Source: Bifidobacteriaceae bacterium (GTDB taxonomy: Bacteria > Actinomycetota > Actinomycetes > Actinomycetales > WQXJ01). Taken from it: a DNA stretch of 64,000 nucleotides. Positions within the stretch are counted from its first letter, which is position 1, and each line of letters starts with the position of its first letter. The notes beneath the pieces are model-generated. The model was given only the letters and a program-made list of their open reading frames with translations, made no database searches and had not been told where the DNA came from. A program made the position numbers and the translations under genes. This document shows, in pieces, positions 1 to 9,478 of the stretch. The stretch is taken from contig JAISXH010000012.1 of assembly GCA_031270825.1 (NCBI GenBank), forward strand, positions 1-64,000, in the 5' to 3' direction.

Positions 1-57
1 CCCCCCCCCCACCCGCCCCACCCGCCCACCCCGCAACCAAGCCAGGGCGGCGCCTAA
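1..57 (+). CDS. possible 3' end of an upstream proline-rich CDS (partial)
   Basis: Reading frame 1 is open from the first base to a TAA at 55-57 and would encode a short Pro/His-rich tail ending in QPSQGGA. The first ten bases are all C and the next 25 are nearly so, so this could equally be low-complexity sequence or a poor-quality contig end. No function can be assigned. prfA often precedes prmC in bacteria, but nothing here identifies this tail as PrfA. Confidence 0.2.
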   Translation, partial: PPPHPPHPPTPQPSQGGA

Positions 58-98
58 CACCATGCCGAAGCGATCACGATGCGGCGTAGCATCGTCGA

Positions 99-905
99 AT
101 GCGCTTCAAGACACCCGACCACGAGCGGCTGGCGGCCGCTGTTCTGGGGCTTTCGCTCGGCGAGCTGCGCGCGCGTCGGTTCGGAGGATCACTTCAGCTG
201 CCCGAGAGCTACGAGCATGCCGCCAAGCGATTGGAAGCGGGCGAGCCGCTGCAATATGTGACGGGCCGGGCGCCTTTCCGATTGCTTGAGTTGGCCGTTG
301 GCCCGGGGGCTTTCATTCCCCGGCCGGAAACTGAGATTGTCGCCGGTGCGGCCATTGAGGCTTTGCTGGATTGGCCTGCCGATGAGCGTTTGGCCGTCGA
401 CCTGGGAACTGGGGCGGGGCCGATGGCGGCGGCCCTGGCCACCGAGGTCCCAGGCGCACAGGTCGTGGCGGTGGAACGGGCTTGGGCGGCTGGCGGACAG
501 GCCCGCGCGAACCTTGAACCTTTAGGCGTAAGAGTCGAGCTGCACGATGTCGCCCAAGTCGCCACCCCCGGTGGTCCCCTCGCGGATTTGGCCGGTCGAG
601 TGTCTGTGGTCGCCGCGAATCCGCCCTATCTGCTCAAGGATGCAGAGCTGGGTCCGGGCGTGGCCGAATACGAGCCGCCGGCGGCGCTATTCGGCGGCGG
701 CGCCGACGGACTGGACGCGCCGCGGATCTTTCTGGGGGCGGCGGCCCGCTTGCTGCGGCCGCGAGGGGTGCTGGTCATGGAGCACGATCCGTCCCAAGCA
801 GAAGCCATGCGCGCGGCGGCCGCCGAGGACGGCCTGTTCGAAGACGTTCAGACCGGGCTCGACCTGAATGGGCGGGACCGCTACCTCCGCGCCGTCCGTG
901 TCTGA
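99..905 (+). CDS. prmC: peptide chain release factor N5-glutamine methyltransferase (PrmC/HemK)
   Basis: The 268-residue product carries the PrmC signature. A SAM-binding motif (DLGTGAG) lies near residue 101, and the catalytic NPPY motif follows about 70 residues later in the context VVAANPPYLLKDAE. The segment GEPLQYVTGRAPF is the usual release-factor recognition region. PrmC methylates the Gln of the GGQ motif in RF1 and RF2. The N-terminus looks short: family members have about 20 more residues before the segment matching DHERLAAAVLG. An ATG at 79 in another frame reads MRRSIVECASR, which resembles the missing N-terminal helix, so a frameshift or small deletion around 108-118 is possible. 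A TAG at 87-89 blocks extension in the present frame. Confidence 0.9.
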   Translation: MRFKTPDHERLAAAVLGLSLGELRARRFGGSLQLPESYEHAAKRLEAGEPLQYVTGRAPFRLLELAVGPGAFIPRPETEIVAGAAIEALLDWPADERLAVDLGTGAGPMAAALATEVPGAQVVAVERAWAAGGQARANLEPLGVRVELHDVAQVATPGGPLADLAGRVSVVAANPPYLLKDAELGPGVAEYEPPAALFGGGADGLDAPRIFLGAAARLLRPRGVLVMEHDPSQAEAMRAAAAEDGLFEDVQTGLDLNGRDRYLRAVRV

Positions 906-994
906 CCGCAGCCATTTTCCCATCCCGCGCTTCGCCGACCCGCCGCCCCAGCCGAACGACATCTGCGGCCAGGCGCCGGTTTCCGGCCACGTTC

Positions 995-1029
995 ATACGC
1001 AGGGGGACGGTGATTGTGCTGATTCCGCA
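995..1029 (+). repeat. dispersed short repeat, copy 1
   Basis: A 35-base segment (ATACGCAGGGGGACGG, then TGATTGTGCTGATTCCGCA) is nearly identical to 49394-49429, which differs by one substitution and one inserted A. Both copies are on the plus strand in non-coding DNA, one beside prmC and one beside a decayed gene. This suggests a mobile or REP-like element rather than a gene-specific regulatory site. Confidence 0.6.
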
Positions 1030-1030
1030 C

Positions 1031-1248
1031 TGGGCGGAGAACGCCGGACCGGCGAACGGCATCGGGGGCCGGCGAGGGGTGGGCTGGGTCTTGAACTGGC
1101 TGGCGTCGCCGCGGTGGCGAGGGGAAACGGGCGGCTGCGGGCCGGGTTGGGGCATGACTGGGCGAAGAGCGCTGGGCCGGCGAACGGCATCGGCGGCTAG
1201 GTGGGCGGTGGGCTGGGACTTGAACTGACTGGCGCAACGGCGGTGGCG
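1031..1248 (+). repeat. tandem imperfect direct repeat, period 128
   Basis: Two units of about 90 bases, 1031-1120 and 1159-1248, share blocks such as GGCGAACGGCATCGG, GGGCTGGG, CTTGAACTG and GCGGTGGCG at a constant offset of 128. This accounts for most of the 906-1249 stretch between prmC and the convergent RDD gene. I see no coding potential there. Confidence 0.6.
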
Positions 1249-1249
1249 G

Positions 1250-2164
1250 TTAGTTTGAGGGGTCGGGGATTTGGTAGGGGAGGCGGCGCACGGCGCCGGC
1301 CAGGGCCTGGGCGCGGGTGGCGCGGACCGGGGCGCTGGCCAATTGGCGGTCGCGGCGCTCGCAGATCACCGCCGCGAGATAACGTTCGGGATGGGTGCCG
1401 GCGGGAGGCGGGGGAGCGGTCTGGCGGCCGACCTCGGCGGCCAACGACAGCCCTAGTTGGTGGCGCGCCTGAGCTGACAAAGAGCCCGCGCGGAGCAAGA
1501 ATTGGCGAACGCGCAGAGCCAAGCCATCGCTCAGGGCGCCGATGTCCGCCACCTTGGCCCAAGCGACCAGTTCTGGGGGCATGGGCAGGGAGAAGACCTG
1601 GAGGCGCGGGCCGCGTGAGCGCATGGCATAGGTTCCGGCCAGGAAATCCCCGATCCGTTTGCCGCGGTTGTTGAAGAACATGGTCGCGAAAGCCAGAAAA
1701 CCGAGGGTGAACCAGATCTCGAAAACCCCCACCAGGGCGCGGATCGCCGATTGGCGCAGGCGCACGGGGGTGCCATCGTCGCAGACCACCCGAATGCCGG
1801 CGGCCAGTTTGCCCAAGGAGCGTCCTCGGCTCAACGTTTCCACGGTGGTGGGGATGACCAGCAGGATCACCGCCAGCGCGACGGAGATGGCGGCGGCCTG
1901 AGCGGCGGGGCTCCAGGCGTCGAGGCCGAGCAAGGCCAGCGCCCAGAATGTCAGGAGCGCGGCCACCCCGACGACGCATAGGTCCACCACAAAGGCCAAC
2001 AGGCGGGTGGCGAAAGAGGCCGGCAACAACTCTAGTTCGACGGCCTCGCCGACCACGACCTCATCGCCGCGCAAGCTGGCCTCCGCCTGGGCCCCGGTCC
2101 TGCGCTGATGGCCGGAGCCGGCGAGGGCTTCCACCGGGCGGCGTCCGTTGGTCGCTGGCTCCAT
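1250..2164 (-). CDS. RDD family integral membrane protein
   Basis: The 304-residue protein has an RDD domain from about residue 45 to 185. It includes ASFATRLLAFVVDLCVVG (the R..D of the family), two hydrophobic helices, GRSLGKLAAGIRVV and a third helix ending in NNRGKRIGDFLAGT. The C-terminal 110 residues are soluble and Arg/Ala-rich. RDD proteins are inner-membrane proteins of largely unknown role, some linked to ion transport. The gene is divergent from the SpoIIM-like gene, and in actinobacteria RDD, SpoIIM, DUF58 and MoxR genes usually sit together. A TAGGGC six bases before the ATG resembles the leaderless promoters seen elsewhere in the window. Confidence 0.88.
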   Translation of the reverse strand: MEPATNGRRPVEALAGSGHQRRTGAQAEASLRGDEVVVGEAVELELLPASFATRLLAFVVDLCVVGVAALLTFWALALLGLDAWSPAAQAAAISVALAVILLVIPTTVETLSRGRSLGKLAAGIRVVCDDGTPVRLRQSAIRALVGVFEIWFTLGFLAFATMFFNNRGKRIGDFLAGTYAMRSRGPRLQVFSLPMPPELVAWAKVADIGALSDGLALRVRQFLLRAGSLSAQARHQLGLSLAAEVGRQTAPPPPAGTHPERYLAAVICERRDRQLASAPVRATRAQALAGAVRRLPYQIPDPSN

Positions 2165-2398
2165 CGGTTCGCCCTAGTGGTAGCTGACAGCGTGCGGGTC
2201 GCGCCTGCCCAGGGACGGTCCGCCGGTCCAGTTCCGGCACGGTCCCAGAAGGCTGGCTCAAGGGATGGCTTGGGGGTTGGCTCCAGGGTTGCCTTGGCGG
2301 CCGGGCCAAGGACCAAGTCAAGGGCTGGCTTAGCGGCCAGCTCGGGGACCCATTGGGGGGCCGTCCCAGGCGGGGCGGGCGACGGCGAAGCACTCCAC

Positions 2399-2404
2399 TA
2401 GGGT
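2399..2404 (+). promoter_or_regulatory. -10 element, probable leaderless start of the SpoIIM-like gene
   Basis: TAGGGT ends six bases before the GTG start at 2411. This matches the TANNNT-N6/7-start pattern repeated at several other genes here. No Shine-Dalgarno sequence lies between the two. Confidence 0.5.
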
Positions 2405-2410
2405 AGCGGC

Positions 2411-3388
2411 GTGGACATTGAGGCGTTTGTGGCCGAGCGGGCGCCGGCCTGGGAGCGTCTGGGCGCCCTGGCCGCCAAACGCCTGCCCACCGGCGCCGAA
2501 GCAGATGAGTTGGCCTGGCTTTACGAGCGCGTGGCCACCGACCTGTCACAGCTCCGCTCCGAGGCGCCAGATCCGGCCCTGGTGTCGCAGTTATCGGCGT
2601 GGCTGGCCGCCGCGCGGGCCAGAATCCTGGGCGCCCACGACACTTCGACCGGCGCCCTGCGGCGGTTCGTCGAGTTGACCATGCCGCAAGCCCTGTACCG
2701 AGTGCGTTGGTGGGCTCTGGTCTGCACCGCCGTCTGTCTGGCCACGGCTCTGGTCTGCGGCTTCTGGGTGGTGAGCCACCCGTCTGCGCTGGCGGTGCTG
2801 GGCACGGCCGAGGAGCGCCAGGCATATGTCGATTCGGCTTTCGCCGACTACTACTCCGAGTACGCGCATTCCAGCTTCGCCGCCTATGTCTGGACCAATA
2901 ACGCCAGGGTGTCCGCTCTGTGCCTGGCCGGAGGGATCACAGGGTTTTTCCCGGCCTTGATGCTGTTCGAGAACTCTGTGCAGCTGGGCGCGACGGGCGG
3001 GATGATGACGTCGTACGGCGCCGGCGACGTCTTCTTCAGTTTGATATTGCCACATGGACTGCTGGAATTGACCTGTGTGTTCGTTTCCGGGGCGGTCGGT
3101 TTGCGGCTGTTTTGGGCCTGGGTCGCGCCGGGACCCAGGACGCGAGCGCAGTCGCTGGCCCGCGAGGGCAAAGCGGCCGCGGCAGCAGTGGTGGCCTTGA
3201 GCGTGGCTCTGGGGGTTTCCGGTCTGGTGGAGGGTTTCATCACGCCGTCGGATCTGCCCAGCCCGCTCAAGATCACGATCGGAGCGTTGGCCTTGGCCGC
3301 GTTCCTGGTCTACATGGTCGGGGTTGGTCGCCGCGCCACCCGCATACTGGACGCGGAGAACTCGGAACGCCGGCGGTTGGACGAGTAG
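2411..3388 (+). CDS. stage II sporulation protein M-like (SpoIIM/DUF95) membrane protein
   Basis: The 325-residue product starts at GTG. It has a soluble N-terminal region of about 100 residues (MDIEAFVAERAPAWERL), then several hydrophobic helices, with the conserved SpoIIM core around VWTNNARVSALCLAGG and LPHGLLELTCVFVSGAVGL. The organism need not sporulate: in actinobacteria this family accompanies RDD, MoxR and DUF58 proteins in a conserved membrane cluster of unknown function. The start is supported by a TAGGGT -10 element six bases upstream. Confidence 0.88.
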   Translation: MDIEAFVAERAPAWERLGALAAKRLPTGAEADELAWLYERVATDLSQLRSEAPDPALVSQLSAWLAAARARILGAHDTSTGALRRFVELTMPQALYRVRWWALVCTAVCLATALVCGFWVVSHPSALAVLGTAEERQAYVDSAFADYYSEYAHSSFAAYVWTNNARVSALCLAGGITGFFPALMLFENSVQLGATGGMMTSYGAGDVFFSLILPHGLLELTCVFVSGAVGLRLFWAWVAPGPRTRAQSLAREGKAAAAAVVALSVALGVSGLVEGFITPSDLPSPLKITIGALALAAFLVYMVGVGRRATRILDAENSERRRLDE

Positions 3389-3404
3389 GGCGCGGAGCGC
3401 GCCC
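3388..3404 (+). terminator. GC-rich hairpin at the SpoIIM-like stop codon
   Basis: GGGCGCG, loop GAG, CGCGCCC forms a perfect 7-bp stem beginning at the last base of the stop codon. It lacks a T-run, so it is at best a factor-assisted or weak terminator between two convergent units. The remaining bases to 3590 hold nothing recognisable. Confidence 0.35.
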
Positions 3405-3590
3405 CGGCCGCGTTCGCGTTCGCGATGCCGACCGGCGCGCGTGCCCGCCCTTGATGGATCCCTTATGCCTGGGCGGAATGGAGTCGCTGATGTGCCGGCC
3501 AGGGCGCGGTAGAGACCCGGCCGGTGCGGGAGCCGCGGGCGAAGGGACTAGGCGGCCGCGCGAGGCACGAACCGTCGGGACCAGGGGCCG

Positions 3591-4883
3591 CTAGAGGCGG
3601 CCCGCCGCCTTGAGTCCCAAGTACGAATCGGCGACGGCGGGGGCCAGCGCTTCCGGCAGAGCCGTCACCACGTGCGCTCCCATGGCGCGCAGGCGCGATT
3701 CCATGGCGGCGACCGCCAGCTCCCGGCGCTGGGCGGCGGCGGCGTCGAAGACCGCGTCGGCGTCCTGGCGACCGGCCAGCAACTCGGCGGTGGCCGGGTC
3801 GCGGACCCTGGCGACCATGACGACATGACGCGCCAGCAAGGTGTCCAGGACGGTCATCAGGCCGACTTCGACGACAGCCGGATCGGTGCTGGTTATCAAC
3901 ACCACCAGGGCGCGCCGCCGGACGAGCGATCGAACCTGCGCCGCGATCAAGGTCCAGTTCGCCTCGACCAGGGCGGGCTCGACCAAGGCGAGCTGATCGG
4001 CCAACCGCGCCAGGGTGGTGGACCCGATCACCGGCGCCACCCTGCCCCGCACGACTCGGTCAGCCGCCAACAACTCAACCCGGTCCCCGCCGGCCGCGGC
4101 CAGCGCGCCCAATAGCAGAGCCGTCTCGATGCCGGCGTCAAGCCGGGTCTGGTCGCCCACGCGCCCGGCCGCCCAACGCGAGGTGTCGAGCACAATCACC
4201 ACTCGGCGGTCGCGCTCGGGCCGCCAGGTGCGCACCATCACGTGCTCTGCCCTGGCGGTTGCCCGCCAGTCGATCGATCGGACGTCGTCGCCTAGGGCGT
4301 AATCGCGCAGCGAGTCGAACTCAGTGCCCTGACCGCGCACCTGGGCGGCCACCCGGCCGTCCATTTCCCTGAGCCGGGCCAGCCGTGAGGGCAAGTGGCG
4401 GCGCGAGCGGAATTCGGGCAGCACCCGCAGCCGGCCGGGCGCCTCCAGCGACCGTTGGCGCCCGGCCAGGCCGAGCGGCCCGAAGCTGCGGATGGTCACC
4501 AGGTCGGCGTCGAAATCGCCCCGGCGCCAGGGCCGCAACGTTCCGGCCGTGCGCCGCGCCTGCCCGGCCGGCACTCGCAGATGGCGCAGTTCCTCTTCAG
4601 CGCCCGCCGATGCCGTCCAGGCATCGCGCGCCGCCAGCCGGGCCGTGCGCCGGCCGGGGTTGACGATGGTCAGGGTACTGCGGGCGGTCTCGGTCAGGCG
4701 CACCGGCGCCAGTTTGGCGCGCTCGACCCGCAGGGTCTTGGGGCTGGCGGCCAGGGCCAGGTCCAGGCCGGCCAGCGCCAAGACGATCGCCGTCCAGGCC
4801 AGCACCAGAACCGGGGCGGGCGCGAACACCAACGGGAGGACGCCCAAAGCCAGCGCGGCGGGGAACCGCCAGGTGAACGCCAT
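3591..4883 (-). CDS. DUF58 domain protein with a von Willebrand factor A-like fold
   Basis: The 430-residue protein begins with two hydrophobic helices (residues 8-46). The DUF58 core follows, with the hallmark DDVRSIDWRATAR before the vWA-like strand VVIVLDTSRWAAG. DUF58 proteins are the usual partners of MoxR ATPases and are thought to act as vWA-type chaperone or assembly adaptors at the membrane. The gene starts 16 bases after the end of the MoxR gene and is the last gene of a five-gene minus-strand operon. The exact substrate is not known for this family in actinobacteria. Confidence 0.9.
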   Translation of the reverse strand: MAFTWRFPAALALGVLPLVFAPAPVLVLAWTAIVLALAGLDLALAASPKTLRVERAKLAPVRLTETARSTLTIVNPGRRTARLAARDAWTASAGAEEELRHLRVPAGQARRTAGTLRPWRRGDFDADLVTIRSFGPLGLAGRQRSLEAPGRLRVLPEFRSRRHLPSRLARLREMDGRVAAQVRGQGTEFDSLRDYALGDDVRSIDWRATARAEHVMVRTWRPERDRRVVIVLDTSRWAAGRVGDQTRLDAGIETALLLGALAAAGGDRVELLAADRVVRGRVAPVIGSTTLARLADQLALVEPALVEANWTLIAAQVRSLVRRRALVVLITSTDPAVVEVGLMTVLDTLLARHVVMVARVRDPATAELLAGRQDADAVFDAAAAQRRELAVAAMESRLRAMGAHVVTALPEALAPAVADSYLGLKAAGRL

Positions 4884-4899
4884 TGCCGCCGGGCCTTGG

Positions 4900-6029
<1,130 letters not shown>

Positions 6030-6033
<4 letters not shown>

Positions 6034-7124
6034 GGCTGAAGCACCTCTTTCTCCAATTGGTCCAGGGCGCCGGCCAAAGTCGTCAACCGGCCGGCGGAAC
6101 TCGGGGCTGGGCCGTAAAGCAGATCGCGGACGTCATGCTCGGAGCGCTCGGCCGCCCGCGCGATTTCGGCCACCAGCGTAGCGGGAGTGGCGCCGGGCCC
6201 AAGCCCCAGGGCGGCACCGAGCCGGGAGGCGGTCCCGGCCCGCAGCGCGGCGGCGGCGTGCCCCTGGGCCCGTGATCGCCGGTAAAGGCCCCCCAGGCCG
6301 ACTGTGACCTCCGCAGCGGGAACCGTGACCGGCAGTTCGTCGGGCACGATTCGTCCCATCCGCCGCCCCCGCCACAGGGCCGCCCCGGCGGCGGCGATGA
6401 CCAGTTGAACGGTTACCACCGGCGCCCAAGGCGGCAGCAATTGCCATGTTCCGCCGCTGGCGGCCTCCTCCTCCCAGCGGGCCACGTTCCAGACCAACCG
6501 CCGGTGTTGCCCCAGGGCCCTCAGCGCCGTGGCCGCGTTGTCGCTCTTGACAATGCCGGCGTTGGTGAACACGTCGGGGTCTTCGAAGACCGCCAGGCGC
6601 TCGCTCGGGAGAGCTTCCTCCAGGTGTTGGCGCAGTTGAGCGTCAGGATCTATGAGCACGATGCCGCAGTCCGCTTCCCCGTACAACTCCAGTTGGGCTT
6701 CAGCCACGGCCGAGGAGCCTGCGATCACCAGCGTGGTGTCGCCGGAAGCGAGGGCGACCGCGGCTGCCGTCGAATCCGCGTCCACGACGTCGACGCCGTT
6801 GCGCGCCAGCACCTGAGCCAGGGCTCTGGCGCCATCCGGGTTCGGGTTGTCGACGCCCAGCGGCGTTTGATCGGTGGGAATGGTCAGCATCGCGGTCATG
6901 ATCAGCGCCAATGCCAACGGGAGTCCCAAGCCGAGGGTCCAACCGACCACGGCCCGCCAGCGGCCGGCCCGGGAGCGGCGTCCGGCCGCGTCCGGCCTGC
7001 GCGCGCGGCCCGATTCTGCTTCCGGCACCGCATACGGGTTCGCGACGCGATCGGGCGCATCGGCGGCGCCGGCGGCGTTCGGGGAGACCGCGAACGGGTT
7101 GCCGGGAGCGAACGGGTCGGTCAT
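6030..7124 (-). CDS. DUF4350 domain-containing membrane protein
   Basis: The 364-residue protein has an N-terminal cytoplasmic stretch with NPFAV and NPYAV repeats, a transmembrane helix near residues 59-83, and an extracytoplasmic domain containing NPDGARALAQVLARNGVDV, typical of DUF4350. A second helix near residue 245 leads into a cytoplasmic tail. It overlaps both neighbours by four bases (ATGA). The family is a constant member of the MoxR/DUF58/DUF4129 cluster. Its biochemical role is unknown. Confidence 0.85.
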
Positions 7125-7771
7125 GACACCCCGGCCGTGGCGGTGTCAGCGGGTGTCAGCAGTGGTTTTGCCGCTTCCGCCTGCTGGTCCAGTCGGACCA
7201 GGAATTGGTAGGCGCGCTCGTCGCCGCGGGCGCGGCCGTAGGCGATCGAGTCGAACTGCTCGGCGGCCTGCTCCAAACTGGTGGCCAGCCCGGGCAGGCG
7301 GCGAGCGGCATCGGCGGCCAATTCGTGAGCGGTGCGGCCAGCCTGGCGGTCCAGGATGACGGCGTCCTCCAACCGGCGGGCCAAAGCCTGAAAAGCGAGC
7401 AGACAGGCGCGCCGCCAGTCACCGGCGGCGGCCTGTTCGCGCGCCGCCGCGCGCAGTTCCGCGGCGCTGCGCTGCTCCGAGCCCAAGACCGGTCCGGGCC
7501 GGCGGGCGGCGCCCCGGCGCTGGGGGCTGCCGGCCACTCGCCAGGCGATCAAGGTGACGACCGCGGCGATGGCCAGTCCCCAGCCCAACGCCTGCCAAGG
7601 CGGCAGTTGTCCAGGGACCTGGCTGTTGGCGAACAGGTCTGACAACCACTGCCAAATGCGATCCAGCAGCGAGGGCGGGCGGTGATAAATAACCTTGGCC
7701 AACTCGTCCTCAAGCCACTGACGGGCTTCGCCCGGAGTCGGGTCGAGGGGCGGGACCGCGCAGGGGATCAC
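7121..7771 (-). CDS. DUF4129 domain-containing membrane protein
   Basis: The 216-residue protein has one central hydrophobic helix (around residues 62-80). Before it lies the membrane-proximal pattern PPSLLDRIWQWLSDLF. After it comes the DUF4129 domain with LRAAAREQAAAGDWRRACLL, ARRLEDAVILDRQAGRTAHE and FDSIAYGRARGDE. In related clusters this domain accompanies MoxR/DUF58 and may be a membrane receptor of the complex; that is inference. It overlaps its neighbours by four bases at each end. Confidence 0.85.
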   Translation of the reverse strand: MIPCAVPPLDPTPGEARQWLEDELAKVIYHRPPSLLDRIWQWLSDLFANSQVPGQLPPWQALGWGLAIAAVVTLIAWRVAGSPQRRGAARRPGPVLGSEQRSAAELRAAAREQAAAGDWRRACLLAFQALARRLEDAVILDRQAGRTAHELAADAARRLPGLATSLEQAAEQFDSIAYGRARGDERAYQFLVRLDQQAEAAKPLLTPADTATAGVS

Positions 7772-9183
7772 AGCCGGTCTTCCTCGGCGGCGCTCATCAA
7801 GGTCAGGTCCAGTCCCTCAGAGCGGATGCGGGAGTCGATGTAAAGCAGCGCCACGACTGAGGCGGTGAACGGCGTTGTGATTGTGCCGGCGAGGGCGGTT
7901 CCCAAGGTGAGCGCGGCGGCGCCCAAGGCGGGGCTGCCTTCGAAGACTGCCAGGCCCATCGCTATGGACATCGGCACGGAGAAGATGCCGGAGACCACGC
8001 CCACTATCAGTGAAGTGAGCAAGTAGATGCCGAATAGGCGCCAGAATCGGCGGCTCGACAGGCGCCAGCCGCGTTTGATGGCAGCGATCACGCCCTGCCC
8101 TTCTAGGACCACGGCGGCGGGCGCGAGCATGGTGCGGACCACCACCCAAAAGCAGGCGGCGAAAAGGGCCAGCAGGCCCAAGAAGATCACGGCCACGCCG
8201 GCGCCGACCATCTTGCCGAGGTCTGCCAGGGCCAGGCCGGCGATCATCACCGCGAACGGCAACAGCGCCGCGGCCAATACCATCAGGCCGATCAGGAGCG
8301 ACAGCCCGATCAGCGCTGGCACGCGCCCGCGCACCGTCCGCCAGGCTGAACCGACCGTCACTCGTCGACCGATTGCCCCCTGGGCCACGGCATAGGTCAG
8401 CATGCCGCTCAAGATGGTGGTGGCCAGAAAACTGACAATCATGCCGATCCCGCCGGTGAGCAGGCTATTCAACCCGTAATCGAGGGTTTCCCCGTAGGCG
8501 TCCCCCATCAGCGGGGCGATTTCCATCAGGTAGGTCGGAACGGTCTGCGCGATGGCCGCGACCACCATGACGACGGCCGTCAGACCGAACATGACCGACG
8601 GGGCGAATCGGATCGAACGGAAGGCGCCGTCGAAGATGTCGGCCAAACCCAAGGGTCGCAGCGGGATGGTGCCAGGTCGGGCGACGAAAGTCGCCGCTGG
8701 CGCGTATGGCGGCGGTCCATAGGGCGGCGGTCCATAAGGCGGCGGTCCCGAAGGCGGCGGTCCATAAGGCGGCGGTCCATAAGGCGGCGGCCCCGAAGGC
8801 GCCGGTCCCAAAGGCGGCGGGCGATGCGGCGCCGGGCCATACGGCATCGTCCCAAACGCAGGGTCGCCGTGTTGGGGAGCACTGTCTTGGGGAGGAGGGA
8901 ACTGCCGGGGCGCATACTGGTGCGGGCCGAATTGCCGTGACGGGTGCTGCGGGGGCTCAGATTGAGGCCCCCAGTATTGGATCGGCTGGTACTGGAAGCG
9001 TGCGGGCTGGGCTGGGTTGAGCGGCGGCGGATCGTAGCTCGGCGGCCCGTCATGAGGAGGCGGATAAGGCAGCGGCGCCGGCCGCTGGGGAACGTCTGGG
9101 GGCACGGCATCGCCTAGCCCGGCTCTTTGGGCGCCTTCAGTGGGGCCAGGCTGGGCTGAGGGCTGGTCGGTCGGTTCGCTCAC
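7768..9183 (-). CDS. proline-rich, glycerophosphodiester phosphodiesterase-type membrane domain protein
   Basis: The 471-residue protein has about 170 N-terminal residues that are extremely rich in Pro, Gln and Tyr, with iterated PPYGPP/PSGPP units. About 300 residues with six or more hydrophobic helices follow, beginning with GTIPLRPLGLADIFDGAF, a signature of the membrane domain often annotated as glycerophosphoryl diester phosphodiesterase membrane domain. No catalytic GDPD residues are present, so it is probably not an enzyme. It is the first gene of the DUF4129/DUF4350/MoxR/DUF58 operon. Confidence 0.8.
   Translation of the reverse strand: MSEPTDQPSAQPGPTEGAQRAGLGDAVPPDVPQRPAPLPYPPPHDGPPSYDPPPLNPAQPARFQYQPIQYWGPQSEPPQHPSRQFGPHQYAPRQFPPPQDSAPQHGDPAFGTMPYGPAPHRPPPLGPAPSGPPPYGPPPYGPPPSGPPPYGPPPYGPPPYAPAATFVARPGTIPLRPLGLADIFDGAFRSIRFAPSVMFGLTAVVMVVAAIAQTVPTYLMEIAPLMGDAYGETLDYGLNSLLTGGIGMIVSFLATTILSGMLTYAVAQGAIGRRVTVGSAWRTVRGRVPALIGLSLLIGLMVLAAALLPFAVMIAGLALADLGKMVGAGVAVIFLGLLALFAACFWVVVRTMLAPAAVVLEGQGVIAAIKRGWRLSSRRFWRLFGIYLLTSLIVGVVSGIFSVPMSIAMGLAVFEGSPALGAAALTLGTALAGTITTPFTASVVALLYIDSRIRSEGLDLTLMSAAEEDRL
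8708..8812 (-). repeat. seven tandem 15-base units encoding Pro-rich pentapeptides
   Basis: Seven consecutive 15-base units of the form GGCGGCGGTCCATAA, with CCGAA or CAAA variants, encode PYGPP/PSGPP on the minus strand. The units are in phase with the gene, so slippage changes length without breaking the frame. Confidence 0.8.
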
Positions 9184-9465
9184 TCTTCCTCGCTCTTGCT
9201 CGCTCGGGTGCCATCTGGGGACGGTGTTGAACCGTCATTAGACCGTGCCCGTCCGGCCGACCCGAATCCCAGTGGCCGGAGCGGGCCCAGTCAGTCTATG
9301 GAAGCTCCCCGCCCGCAACCGTGGTCCCAGGCTGGCACAGACAGATCAGCCCTGGGCATACCGCGCGCTGGCCGGATCCCCAGGCACCAACCATAGCCGC
9401 TGCCTTGGGCGGCGCGTCGGCCAGCGCAAACAGGTCGGAACAACAGCGGTCCCACCAAGGGGCCG

Positions 9466-9471
9466 TACAAT
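9466..9471 (+). promoter_or_regulatory. -10 element, probable leaderless start of tsaC
   Basis: TACAAT ends exactly seven bases before the ATG at 9479, so transcription would start at or next to the A of the start codon. The rest of the 295-base gap from 9184 holds no gene. Confidence 0.55.
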
Positions 9472-9478
9472 CGCCTCG

